Shown here: positions 54,438 through 64,000 of the stretch, piece by piece
How the letters are laid out: every line of letters begins with the position of its first letter
Numbering within the stretch: the stretch's first letter is position 1
Assembly (NCBI GenBank): GCA_963817015.1
Contig: CAWFMV010000016.1
Location: forward strand, 186,001-250,000
Direction of reading: 5' to 3'
DNA: 64,000 nucleotides
Source of the DNA: VAZQ01 sp963817015
GTDB lineage: Bacteria > Pseudomonadota > Alphaproteobacteria > Rhizobiales > Xanthobacteraceae
Notes under the pieces: generated by a model
Seen by the model: only the letters and a program-made list of their open reading frames with translations
What the model was told of the DNA's origin: nothing
Databases searched by the model: none
Program-made: the position numbers and the translations under genes

Positions 54438-55254
54438 TCGTCGATGCGCAAATCCATCTCTGGGCACCGGAAACGCCGGAACGGCCCTGGATTCCCGGCG
54501 GCCAGCAGCGCGCGCATCTGCCCGAGCGCGCTGACCTATCAGAAGATTCTGCCGCTGATGGACGAGGCCGGCGTCGACCGCGCCATCATCGTGCCGCCGA
54601 CCTGGCCGGGCGACGACAACGATCATGCGCTCGAGGCGGCCGAGCGCCATCCCGATCGCTTCGCCATCATGGGGCGCTTCTCGGTCGAGCGCTCCGAGAT
54701 GGCGCGGCAGTTGCGCCGACCTGGAAGAGCCAGAAGGGCATGCTCGGCATTCGCGTTGCGTTCAACCACGAGAAGACGCGCTGGATCGTCGACGGAACCG
54801 CCGACTGGCTCTGGCCGGCGGCGCAGGAGCCGACATTCCGATCATGATCTTCGCGCCGGATTCACCGGAAGCGATCGGACACGATCGCACAGCGCTCATC
54901 CGAAGCTGCGATTGATCATCGACCACATGGGGCTGGCGACACGCGGACCGGAGCACAAGCGCATCGCGCGAGCGCATCGACGCTGATCGCGCCCTATGCG
55001 AAATATCCAAACGTCGCGGTCAAGCTCTCGGCGGTACCGGGATTTTCGAACGAGCCCTATCCGTTCAGCGACATGACGCGCGCATCTGCGCCGGCTGATC
55101 GCCGCCTTCGGTCCGCGCCGCTGCTTCTGGGGCACCGATCTCACGCATCAGCGCGGCAAGTATGCCCTATCGCCAATACGTGACGCATTTCGACGGAGGA
55201 GCTCGATTTCCTTTCGAGCTGATCGCGCGGGATGGGCGACGCGCTGAAGTCTAG
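54434..55254 (+). CDS. Amidohydrolase family (COG3618-type) protein, frameshifted
   Basis: Metal-dependent TIM-barrel hydrolase: MIVDAQIHLWAPETPERPWI holds the H-x-x/H-type metal site, LMDEAGVDRAIIVPPTWPG the second strand, MLGIRVAFNHEKTRWIVDGT the third, LRLIIDHMGLATRGPEH the fourth and RCFWGTDLTHQRGK the distal Asp. About 280 residues expected. Substrates in the family are lactones and aromatic carboxylates. At least six single-base breaks; the C-terminus is unclear and could extend to about 55310. ATG 54434 overlaps the MFS stop, so the two are in one operon. Confidence 0.7.
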
Positions 55255-55326
55255 CGATCATGGCGGCCGAGGGCGATCCTCTGAAGATTCTCTCGATGCG
55301 CTGGACATAAGGCTACAGAGCCGCTG

Positions 55327-56070
55327 CTACGCCGGCGGCTGCGGCGTGAGCAGGCGGCCCTTGCGCGATAGTCGTAGATCTTGCCGGTCTCCTGAAAGTC
55401 CGGCAGGCACAGTTCGACGATCTTCTCGGCGACCGGCTCGGCGGTCTTGAGCGACATCGGGTCCTCGCCCGGCATCGCGGCGGCGCGCATGCGCGTGCGG
55501 GTCGGGCCCGGGTTGAACAGGTTGACGCGGACGTTGGTCGTGACCGTCTCCGCCGCGTAGGTGCGCGCCAGCGCGTCGAGCGCGGCCTTCGAGATCGCGT
55601 AGGGCCCCCAATAGGCGCGCGGGCTCGCGCCGACGCCGGACGTGACGAACACCACGCGCCCGGCCTCCGACTGCCGCAGCAGCGGGTCCATCGCAGCGGA
55701 TCAGATGCCAGTTGGCGGTGACGTTGACGGCGATCACCTCGTCCCAGGCTTTCGGCTCGACGTGGCCGAGCGGCGAGAGCGGCCCGAGCATGCCGGCATT
55801 GCCGATCAGAATGTCGAGCCGCTGGTAGCGCTCGTTGAGCGCGGCGCCGAGCCGCACGATGCCGTCGTAGTCCTTGAGGTCGAGCGGCACCAGCGTGGCC
55901 GAGCCGCCGACGGCGCGGATCGCGTCGTCGAGCTCTTCCAGCCCGCCGACCGTGCGCGCGACCGCGACCACATGCGCGCCCGCGCGCGCGAGCGCGAGCG
56001 CGGTCGCGTAGCCGATGCCGCGCGAGGCGCCGGTGACGAGCGCGATCTTGTCGGCGAGGGGAGGGGGCAT
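55327..56070 (-). CDS. SDR family oxidoreductase, frameshifted
   Basis: Rossmann-fold dehydrogenase of about 248 residues: MPPPLADKIALVTGASRGIG (nucleotide loop), LIGNAGMLGPLSPLGHVEPK, VVFVTSGVGASPRAYWGPYA with the catalytic Ser, then YAISKAALDALARTYAAE with Tyr and Lys, and VNLFNPGPTRTRMRAAAMPG. The catalytic tetrad is complete. One shift near 55694 and another near 55370. Common neighbour of purF in Bradyrhizobium relatives (yciK-like SDR). Start ATG 56070. Confidence 0.87.
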   Translation of the reverse strand: MPPPLADKIALVTGASRGIGYATALALARAGAHVVAVARTVGGLEELDDAIRAVGGSATLVPLDLKDYDGIVRLGAALNERYQRLDILIGNAGMLGPLSPLGHVEPKAWDEVIAVNVTANWHLIRCDGPAAAAVGGRARGVRHVRRRREPARLLGALRDLEGRARRAGAHLRGGDGHDQRPRQPVQPGPDPHAHARRRDAGRGPDVAQDRRAGRREDRRTVPAGLSGDRQDLRLSRKGRLLTPQPPA

Positions 56071-56217
56071 TGACTGCCATCTGTCGTCATTGCCGAGTAG
56101 CGCCGCATGAAGCGGCGAGCCCAGAATCGCGTGAACAGCGCTTTGCCAGATCAGGCGCGGTCCCGGACAGCCTCGCTTCAGCGCGGGCTGCCGTGCGTCG
56201 ACTGCGAATCAGACGAG

Positions 56218-57704
56218 TCAGCTCGCTTCGGCCAGCAGCGACAGTTGCCGCGGCGGTGTGGCCTCGCCGGTCGGTCGGTGAGCGCGGTCGGATAGTCGCC
56301 GGTGAAGCAGTGGTCGGTGAATTGCGGCCGCACCGGATCGCGCTGCTCGATAGCCCATGGCGCGGTAGATGCCCTCGACCGACAGGAAGGCGAGCGAGTC
56401 CGCGCCGATGAACTTGCGCATGCCTTCGAGGTCATGGGTGGCGGCGAGCAGCTTGTCGCGCTCGGGCGTGTCGATGCCGTAATAGTCGGAATGCGTGATC
56501 GGCGGGCTGGCGATGCGCATGTGCACTTCGCGCGGCGCCGGCCTCGCGCATCATCTGCACGATCTTGACCGAGGTGGTGCCGCGCACGAGCGAATTGTCG
56601 ATCAGCACGATGCGCTTGCCGGAGACCACCGCGCGGTTGGCGCTGAATGCTTCATGCGCACGCCGAGCTCGCGGATCGACTGGGTCGGCTGGATGAAGGT
56701 GCGCCCGACATAGTGGTTGCGGATGATGCCGAGCTCGTAGGGGATGCCGGACTTGCTGCGCATAGCCGATCGCGGCCGGAACGCCGGAATCCGGCACCGG
56801 CACGATCACGTCGGCGGCGGCCGGGCGCCTCGCGTGCAAGCTCGGCGCCCATGGTCTTGCGCACGTCGTAGACCGAGCGGCCGCCGACGATCGAATCCGG
56901 GCGCGCGAAATAGATGTATTCGAAGATGCACGGCCGCGCCGCCATCGGCGGGAACGGCTTGTGCGAATGCAGGCCGTCCTCGTCGAACACGACGACTTCG
57001 CCGTTCTCGACGTCGCGCACGTATTTGGCGCCGATGATGTCGAGCGCGCAGGTCTCCGAGGCGAGGATCGGGCAGCCGTCGAGCCGGCCGATCACCAGCG
57101 GCCGGATGCCGAGCGGGTCGCGCGCGCCGATCAGCTTCTTGTTGGTGAGGCCGACGAACGAATAGGCGCCTTCGAGCTGGCGCAGCCCCTCGATGAAGCG
57201 GTCGATGAAGCGGTTGCGCCGCGCGCGCGCCACCAGATGCAGGATCACCTCGGTGTCGGTGGTCGACTGCATCATGGCGCCGTCGCGCACCAGCTGGCGG
57301 CGCAGCGTCAGGCCGTTGGTGAGGTTGCCGTTGTGACCGATGGCGAAGCCGCCGCCGTCGAGCTCGGCGAACAGCGGCTGCACGTTGCGCAGGATGGTCT
57401 CGCCGGTGGTCGAATAGCGCACATGGCCGATTGCCGACGTGCCGGGCAGCCGGTCGATCACTTCGCGGCGGGAGAAGTTGTCGCCGACGAGGCCCATGCG
57501 GCGCTCGGAATGGAACCGCTTGCCGTCGAAGGAGACGATGCCGGCGGCTTCCTGGCCGCGATGCTGGAGGGCGTGCAGGCCGAGCGCCGTGATCGCCGCG
57601 GCATCCGGGTGGCCGAACACGCCGAATACGCCGCACTCCTCGCGCAGCCGGTCGCCATCGAGATCGAAGGCCTGCGTGCGCGGAGCTTCGATCATCTCGC
57701 TCAT
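56218..57704 (-). CDS. purF: Amidophosphoribosyltransferase, frameshifted
   Basis: First committed step of purine synthesis: PRPP plus glutamine to phosphoribosylamine. MSEMIEAPRTQAF precedes LREECGVFGVFGHPDAAAIT, where the Cys after EE becomes the N-terminal nucleophile once the propeptide is removed. IGHVRYSTTGETILRNVQPL, GHNGNLTNGLTLRRQLV and YSFVGLTNKKLIGARDPLGI are the glutaminase domain; VPVPDSGVPAAIGYA and RIVLIDNSLVRGTTSVKIVQ the PRPP site. About 495 codons. At least four single-base breaks after residue 290. No zinc/iron-site Cys quartet is visible. It follows cvpA on the same strand. Confidence 0.92.
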
Positions 57705-57741
57705 CTGGCCTCCAATCCTGCCTCGTGTCCCGCGTGAACCG

Positions 57742-58414
57742 TCAGCGCACGGCAATGTACCGTGCCCGATATTGCCTTCGATCAGCTTCTGCATCCCGGA
57801 CCGGTCGGACTGTCCATATCCGGACGCTTCGCCGCGGGCCGCCACCGAGGCTGCCGCGCTGCTCGGGCGGGGCGTCCTGCGGCTCGCTGTCCTCCGGCTT
57901 TGGCCGCTTCAACCTCTTCAAGATGGTGCTCTCCGGGTCTTCCGGCAACATCGACATCAGCCAGTCGCCAGTCGATTGCAGCACGACCTTGGACTTGGCA
58001 TTGGCGACCCAGGCCGGCTGCGTGCGCGGCGGGACCAGCCAGGCGAAGAACAGGAAGGCGACCACCACGATGATCAGGCCGCGGCCCAGCCCGAACAGGA
58101 AGCCGAGCGTGCGGTCGAGCGCACCGACGCGGCTGTCGAGCACCATGTCGGAGAAGCGCACCGTGATGATCGACACGATGATCAGCGTCAGCAGGAAGGT
58201 GCCGCCGATCACGACGCCAGCCGCCACGATGTCGTTGTTGAAGTAGGTCTTCGCCGTCGGCAGGAGCTTGGCATAGGCGTAAAGGGTGGCGCCGGCGGCG
58301 ATCACCCAGGCTGCGATCGACAGGATCTCGCGCATGAAGCCGCGGATCATGGCGAGCAGCGCCGAGACCAGCATGACACCGAGGAGGATGATGTCGAGGA
58401 TGCGTGATGGGCAT
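57742..58414 (-). CDS. cvpA: CvpA family membrane protein, frameshifted at both ends
   Basis: Colicin V production-type protein. After MPIT and a one-base shift near 58402, LDIILLGVMLVSALLAMIRG is helix 1, FMREILSIAAWVIAAGATL helix 2, VVIGGTFLLTLIIVSIITVR helix 3, and TLGFLFGLGRGLIIVVVAFL helix 4, then a polar tail (STILKRLKRPKPEDSEPQ). The cvpA-purF pair is highly conserved. The last 25 codons are uncertain because another frame (SDRSGMQKLIEGN) looks more family-like. Implicated in envelope homeostasis in other bacteria. Confidence 0.85.
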
Positions 58415-58793
58415 GACGAACTTCAGGTCCTCTGCACGCGGTTGCCCCTCGCCATACCGAATCGACGGATGCCGGTCACCAAGCTGACCTGCCCCGCGGC
58501 TCGCCTGCAAGAGGCCGCCAACCATCGCCCCAACTAGTTTAATTTTCCTGCCCAATTTGTCCACAGAGGGCAGGAAAGGACGGCCACCCCGCCGTCGGCC
58601 GCTGTATAGCCGGACTCAGGGCGCCGCGCCATCCGTCTTGTGTGGGGTAGTGGAACAAGTCCGGCCCTGGTCGCAGGCCTTAAATGTTTCGCGCGTTCCT
58701 TCCCGAACCTACCTGATGTGGGCTGCGACTAACAAGGACGGGCGGCCTTCAGTCTGGGCGGATGGTGGGGGCGCTCGTATGAGGAGGGGTCAC
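58415..58793. other. Divergent cvpA/serpin intergenic region
   Basis: 379 bases without a recognisable gene. It must contain the cvpA-purF promoter (leftward) and the serpin promoter (rightward). A short AT-rich patch, TTTAATTTTCCTG, is at about 58538-58550. No dyad stands out. Confidence 0.4.
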
Positions 58794-60129
58794 ATGAATC
58801 TGAGCCGAAGAGGCGCCGTCGCCGGGATTCTGGCCACGGCCATGATGCCGTGTGCCGTGCCTGCGCAGGACCATCTGCGCGCCTTGACTGGAGCCTACAA
58901 CGCGTCCGGGCAGGACCTGTCCAAGACGTTTTCCGCAGCGCCCGGCAACATCGTGTTCTCGCCCTATTCGATCGGCACCGCCATGGCGATGGTGCTCGCG
59001 GGCGCGCGCGGCGAGACCGAGCACCAGATGGCGGGCGTGCTCAGGCACGCTCTGGCGCGTGACGACGTCGCCGACGCCAACGCCAGGGTGCTCGCGATCC
59101 TCAACGGATACGACAAGACCAAGGCGTTGCCCGTCTGTCCCGACGGCATGCAGCTTGCCGGCCTGCGCTGCGAGATGCAGAGGGCGTCTGACGCTCGCTG
59201 TCCGCCGCGCACGCCCTTGGAGGACGCGCTCTGCTTCACGACGCCGGAGCGTCTGCCGTCCGCGAAGGTCGCGGTTGCCAACGCCCTGGTGCTCACCCGC
59301 AAGGACGCGCCGGTGTCGAGCGACTTCATCGCGCTCGTCAAGGACAAGTTCGCGGCCGAGCTGTTCCAGGACGCAGGCCTGGCGGAGATCAACGGCTTCA
59401 TTGCCGCCAGGACCGAAGGCAGGATCGAGCGCATCCTCGACCAGCTTGACGAGTCCGTCCGCGGCGGTTCTGCTCAACGCGGTCTATTTCAAGGCGGCGT
59501 GGGCGTCAGCGTTCAGCAAGGAGAGCACGCGCGAGGAGCCGTTCAGCGTCTCCGCCTCGCAACGTGTCAGCGTGCCCATGATGCACAAGCGCGTGACCGT
59601 GCCGCTGGTGGCGCGCAAAGGTTATCACGCCGTCCGGCTGCCCTATGTGGTCGGCGCGATCGGCATGGTCGTCGTGCTTCCGGATGCGGTTGATGGCGTT
59701 GCGAAGGTCGGCGCGAGCATCGACGCAACGGAATTGGCCGCGCTGTTTGAAGCCCTGCGGATGTCGGAGCCGAAGGCCGTGAGCCTCGCCTTGCCGCGCT
59801 TCAAGGTGACCTACAAGGCGGACCTCATGGCGCCCTTGCGCTCGGCCGGCATGACGCTCGCCTTCGATCCGGTGCAAGCGGATTTCTCCGGCATGACGGG
59901 CGCCGCTGCGGGAGCCCGCGTCGCGATCGGTCAGGTCGTGCATCGCGCCGTCATCGAAGTCCAGGAGGAGGGCACCGAGGCGGCGGCCGCTACCGCGGCC
60001 GTGATGGTGCTTACGAGCGCGCCGTCAAGCCAGGGTACGTTCCGGGTCGATCGTCCGTTTCTCTACTACATGGTCGATGACGCGACCGGCGCGATCCTGT
60101 TCCAGGGTCGCGTCGTCGATCCGCGTTAG
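58794..60129 (+). CDS. Serpin family protease inhibitor, exported, one frameshift
   Basis: Bacterial serpin of about 445 residues. GAGGAGGGG precedes ATG 58794. MNLSRRGAVAGILATAMMPC resembles a twin-arginine signal peptide (SRRGAVAG). NIVFSPYSIGTAMAMVLAGA RGET is the classic serpin helix-B/C start; LLNAVYFKAAWASAF, VPMMHKRVTVPL and AVSLALPRFKVTYKADL follow. The reactive-centre hinge is EEGTEAAAATAA, the small-residue pattern of inhibitory serpins, and DRPFLYYMVDDATGAILFQG closes the fold. Counting 17 residues from the hinge Glu places P1-P1' at Thr-Ser. An unusual Cys-rich stretch (CPDGMQLAGLRCEMQ, then CPP and CF) occupies about residues 112-150. One shift near 59463. Confidence 0.88.
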
Positions 60130-60243
60130 ACCCTAGCAGGTGCGAAGAACACGATACGCTTCAGCGCAGCCTTTTACGGCTTACGCCACAGACGCGAAAA
60201 GACAGACGTACAGGCAACCAACAAGGCCAACCTGTTCGAATGC

Positions 60244-61926
60244 TCACATATTGCCGTGCCCGCGCTTGATGGTCTGGCGGATCACCGGTGCCGTGACCTG
60301 ATCGGAGATCTGGATGTTCCAGATTTCGCTTTCGCCCTGCGCGGTAAAGTCGGCGAACAGCTTCGGGATCAGCGACACATCGCGGATCTCGTGGCCGCGC
60401 AGGCCGAAGCCGCGTGCGATGTTTTCGAACGCGGGCCGGCCGAACACAGCCAGGCTGTCGTCGACGCCGTCGGCGCGCAGCTTGTGAAACTCCGAGCCGT
60501 ATCCGCCGTCGTTCATCGCGCAGATCAGGATGCGATATCCTTGACGCTTGAGCGTCTCGAGTTCCTGGATATGGAACAGGAGCCCGCCGTCGCCTTCGAA
60601 CAGCACGATCTTGCCGTCGTGGCCCTGCCGGCGCGCAGCCGCAACCCCAAGCGCATACGACAGGCCGTTGCCGACCGCGCCGAATTCACGGACGGTCGTG
60701 TAGCGCTCCGCCGGCCTGCCACGCATCTGGGTGTTGAAATAGGCCTGATGGCCGCCGCCGACGACGATGTCCCAGTCCTTCGGAACGACCGCGTCGATGG
60801 CCCGGATCACCTCGCGTGGATCGAGCACATCGGGCGCGATGTCGAACGGCATCGCGTCCGCTGGCTCGGTCGCGATGCGATGCGCGAGCTCTTTCGAGCG
60901 GATCGCCGCCGCCGTCGGTTTGCCGACGCCCAGCTTCTTGTCGAGGCCAGCCAGGATGGCCTCGACGCCGACGAGCGCATCTGATCGCACGTAGATGTCG
61001 GCGGCCTTCTGCCCATCGCGCAAGCCGCGTGGGGCATCGTCCAACTGGATCTTGCAGGCCTTCGCGAAGTAGTGCCCGCCACCGACGTAGTAGGATAGGC
61101 TCGTGCCGACCGCGAGCACGACGTCCGCGGACTCGTACATCTCCCTGCCCAACGACGTGAAGTAGCTGCCGGTGGTGCCGAGCCCGAACGGATGGTCGTG
61201 GAAAAGACCGCGCACGGGCAGCGTGTTGGAGAGCAACGCGCCGCAGCGATCGGCGAGCTTGATCACCGCATCGCGTGCGCCGGACCACAGCACGCCACGG
61301 CCACCGAGGATGATCGGCCGCTTTGCCGCGGCCAGCCGCTCGACGGCCTCGGCCACGACCTCTGGATCGGGGTGCATGCGCCCGGCCTTGGGCTGGTACA
61401 TCGCCGAGGTCTCGTAGGGCTGGTTGGCCATGTGCTCGACCTTCTGCAGGTCGTAGGGAATGCCCAGCACCACCGGACGCCGCTCGTCCTTGGCGATGTG
61501 GAAGGCCTCGCGCACGTAGTCCATCATGCGCGGCACGCTATGCGCGGCGATGTAATGCGCCCCGGTCGCCGTCACCAGAGGCGCCTGGTCGATGTACTGG
61601 TTGTAGAACTTGGCGTTGATTGGCGACTCGCCGGCGAACACCACCATCGGCAGGCGGGCGCGAACCGCGGCCGGCAGCGCCGTCATCACCTGGGTCACGC
61701 CAGGGCCGCATGTGACGGAGGCAACGGCGACCTTGCCGGTGGCTATGTTGTAGGCTGTCGCCGCCGCTACGGTGGCGTGCTCGTGCCTGACGTGGACGGT
61801 ATGCACGCCCGGCAGTTTGGCAAAGGCGGTAGACCAGTGCATGTTGCCGTCGCCCATCAGGACGAACTGCGTATCGACCCCTTCGGCAAGGAACGCTTCC
61901 GCGAGGGCTTCGTAGAGTTTGGGCAT
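60244..61926 (-). CDS. Thiamine-pyrophosphate-dependent enzyme (acetolactate-synthase-like)
   Basis: 560-residue intact TPP enzyme: YEALAEAFLAEGVDTQFVLM, then VRHEHATVAAATAYNIATGK with the catalytic Glu, GPGVTQVMTALPAAVRARLP, a central domain, and the cofactor motif GDGGLLFHIQELETLKRQGY followed by NDGGYGSEFHKL. The family includes acetolactate synthases, benzoylformate and oxalyl-CoA decarboxylases and many unassigned members; the residues here do not fix one. ATG 61924-61926. No regulatory subunit (ilvH) is adjacent, so branched-chain synthesis is unlikely. It lies between the serpin and radA, on the radA strand. Confidence 0.87.
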   Translation of the reverse strand: MPKLYEALAEAFLAEGVDTQFVLMGDGNMHWSTAFAKLPGVHTVHVRHEHATVAAATAYNIATGKVAVASVTCGPGVTQVMTALPAAVRARLPMVVFAGESPINAKFYNQYIDQAPLVTATGAHYIAAHSVPRMMDYVREAFHIAKDERRPVVLGIPYDLQKVEHMANQPYETSAMYQPKAGRMHPDPEVVAEAVERLAAAKRPIILGGRGVLWSGARDAVIKLADRCGALLSNTLPVRGLFHDHPFGLGTTGSYFTSLGREMYESADVVLAVGTSLSYYVGGGHYFAKACKIQLDDAPRGLRDGQKAADIYVRSDALVGVEAILAGLDKKLGVGKPTAAAIRSKELAHRIATEPADAMPFDIAPDVLDPREVIRAIDAVVPKDWDIVVGGGHQAYFNTQMRGRPAERYTTVREFGAVGNGLSYALGVAAARRQGHDGKIVLFEGDGGLLFHIQELETLKRQGYRILICAMNDGGYGSEFHKLRADGVDDSLAVFGRPAFENIARGFGLRGHEIRDVSLIPKLFADFTAQGESEIWNIQISDQVTAPVIRQTIKRGHGNM

Positions 61927-62135
61927 GATCGCTATCCTGGGCGCGGTATCACTTGGTTTGCGAGGTGATCTGGTACGCAACAAGCATGCCGGGCGACACC
62001 CAGTCAATTCCATTGAAGCGACCTCACAAAAACACGCATCAGCTCACGAGGGGAGAAGCGCCATTGGGGGCTTGCAGAACCTTAGCGAGGTACCGGCCTG
62101 GCTTGAGAAAGATGCCGGATCAAAGTTTGGCGCGT

Positions 62136-63548
<1,413 letters not shown>

Positions 63549-63590
63549 GCGTGTCGGGGTCCGGTGACGATAAGAGAATCGCGCGCCGGA

Positions 63591-63652
63591 ATCTTACGCG
63601 CCCATATCTTACGCGCCCAGATATCTTACGCACCCAGATTTCTTACGCGCCC
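63591..63652 (-). repeat. Four-fold ~16-bp repeat at the alr stop codon
   Basis: TCTTACGCGCCCA-type units begin near 63591, 63606, 63623 and 63639. On the coding strand each reads GGGCGCGTAAGA-like, so the alr stop codon and the two codons before it are repeated three more times downstream. Confidence 0.7.
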
Positions 63653-64000
63653 TTGTAGATGCGGTGATAGCGCCGGCCGAGACTTGTCAGCACCTCGTAG
63701 CCGATGGTCCCGGCTGCCGCGCCAATGTCGTCGACCCCGATGCCACCGCCGATCAGGGTTGCGAAGTCGCCGCGCCGCGCGCTGCCTTCGGGCAGGTCGG
63801 TGACGTCGATGGCCAAAAGGTCCATGGACACTCGGCCGACGACGGGGCAGCGCTTGCCGGCGACGATTGCCTCGGCGCCCGGCTTGCCCTTGGTGGCGCC
63901 TGCCGCGCGCGCATAGCCGTCGGCATATCCGGCCGCCACGATGGCGAGCCGGCTCGGCCGCGTGGTGGTGAACGCCGCGCCGTAGCCGACGCTGTCACCC
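63643..64000 (-). CDS. alr: Alanine racemase, 3' part (start outside window)
   Basis: C-terminal beta domain of alanine racemase, which makes D-alanine for peptidoglycan with pyridoxal phosphate. VGYGAAFTTTRPSRLAIVAA is the region with the catalytic Tyr, GYADGYARAAGATK follows, VVGRVSMDLLAIDVTDLPEG carries the substrate/cofactor-binding Met-Asp, and TIGYEVLTSLGRRYHRIYKG is the standard ending. The gene continues beyond 64000. It precedes radA on the same strand with 94 nt between. Confidence 0.92.
   Translation of the reverse strand, partial: GDSVGYGAAFTTTRPSRLAIVAAGYADGYARAAGATKGKPGAEAIVAGKRCPVVGRVSMDLLAIDVTDLPEGSARRGDFATLIGGGIGVDDIGAAAGTIGYEVLTSLGRRYHRIYKGA

Noticed and set aside
60244..61926. 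Acetolactate synthase ilvB
   Set aside because: TPP motifs fit, but no regulatory subunit is adjacent and the family has many other activities, so no symbol is given.

Overview
The window is GC-rich chromosomal DNA. Gene content and order (guaB, rsmB, guaA; panB then yfgM-like, lipoprotein and der; alr, radA, cvpA, purF) point to an alphaproteobacterium of the Hyphomicrobiales, near Bradyrhizobium, Rhodopseudomonas or other Nitrobacteraceae/Xanthobacteraceae. This placement is inferred from gene content and not from any search. No rRNA, tRNA, CRISPR array, phage structural gene or integrase was seen.

Layout. 1-3150: an MFS permease and a form-II coxL-like molybdenum dehydrogenase. 3435-5463: ppx/gppA and rlmE, separated by a REP-like hairpin. 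5381-7300: a membrane protein, an Rrf2 regulator and a 59-residue DUF1328 protein. 7554-13622: a secreted alpha/beta hydrolase, two transglutaminase-like genes, an N-formylglutamate amidohydrolase, a drug-efflux MFS and a small Pmp3-like protein. 13849-18622: guaB, a bestrophin-like protein, a double-VOC protein and rsmB. 18644-22622: a two-gene secreted module whose first protein ends in about 50 Ser-His hexapeptides. 22810-24385: guaA.

24386-35299 looks like a genomic island at the 3' end of guaA: a decayed second copy of the guaA 3' end lies at 35239-35299. It carries an ietAS pair (AAA+ ATPase plus subtilisin-like protease), an ArsR/SRPBCC/AraC group, a RecQ helicase and a divergent SWIM-SNF2 helicase. 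A 163-bp piece of a GST gene is repeated at 28040 and 35314. The accessory zone continues to about 43.6 kb with a GST, ArsR-SRPBCC modules, an FAD monooxygenase, MarR/GNAT and a cytochrome P450.

43.7-53 kb returns to more ordinary genes (ArsC-like, oxidase-like, SDR, TctC, NnrU, panB, yfgM-like, lipoprotein, der), interrupted by another ArsR/DUF1801/SRPBCC module built on a duplicated junction. 53-64 kb holds a TetA-like MFS, an amidohydrolase, an SDR, purF and cvpA, then a serpin and a TPP enzyme sitting between cvpA and radA, and finally the 3' part of alr.

Many genes, including indispensable ones (guaA, guaB, der, purF), are broken by single-base insertions or deletions while both halves stay well conserved. 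I read these as sequence errors rather than pseudogenes and annotate each as one gene with the break noted. The ArsR-type and MarR regulators each have a readable dyad at or near their start codon, which gives several testable operators.
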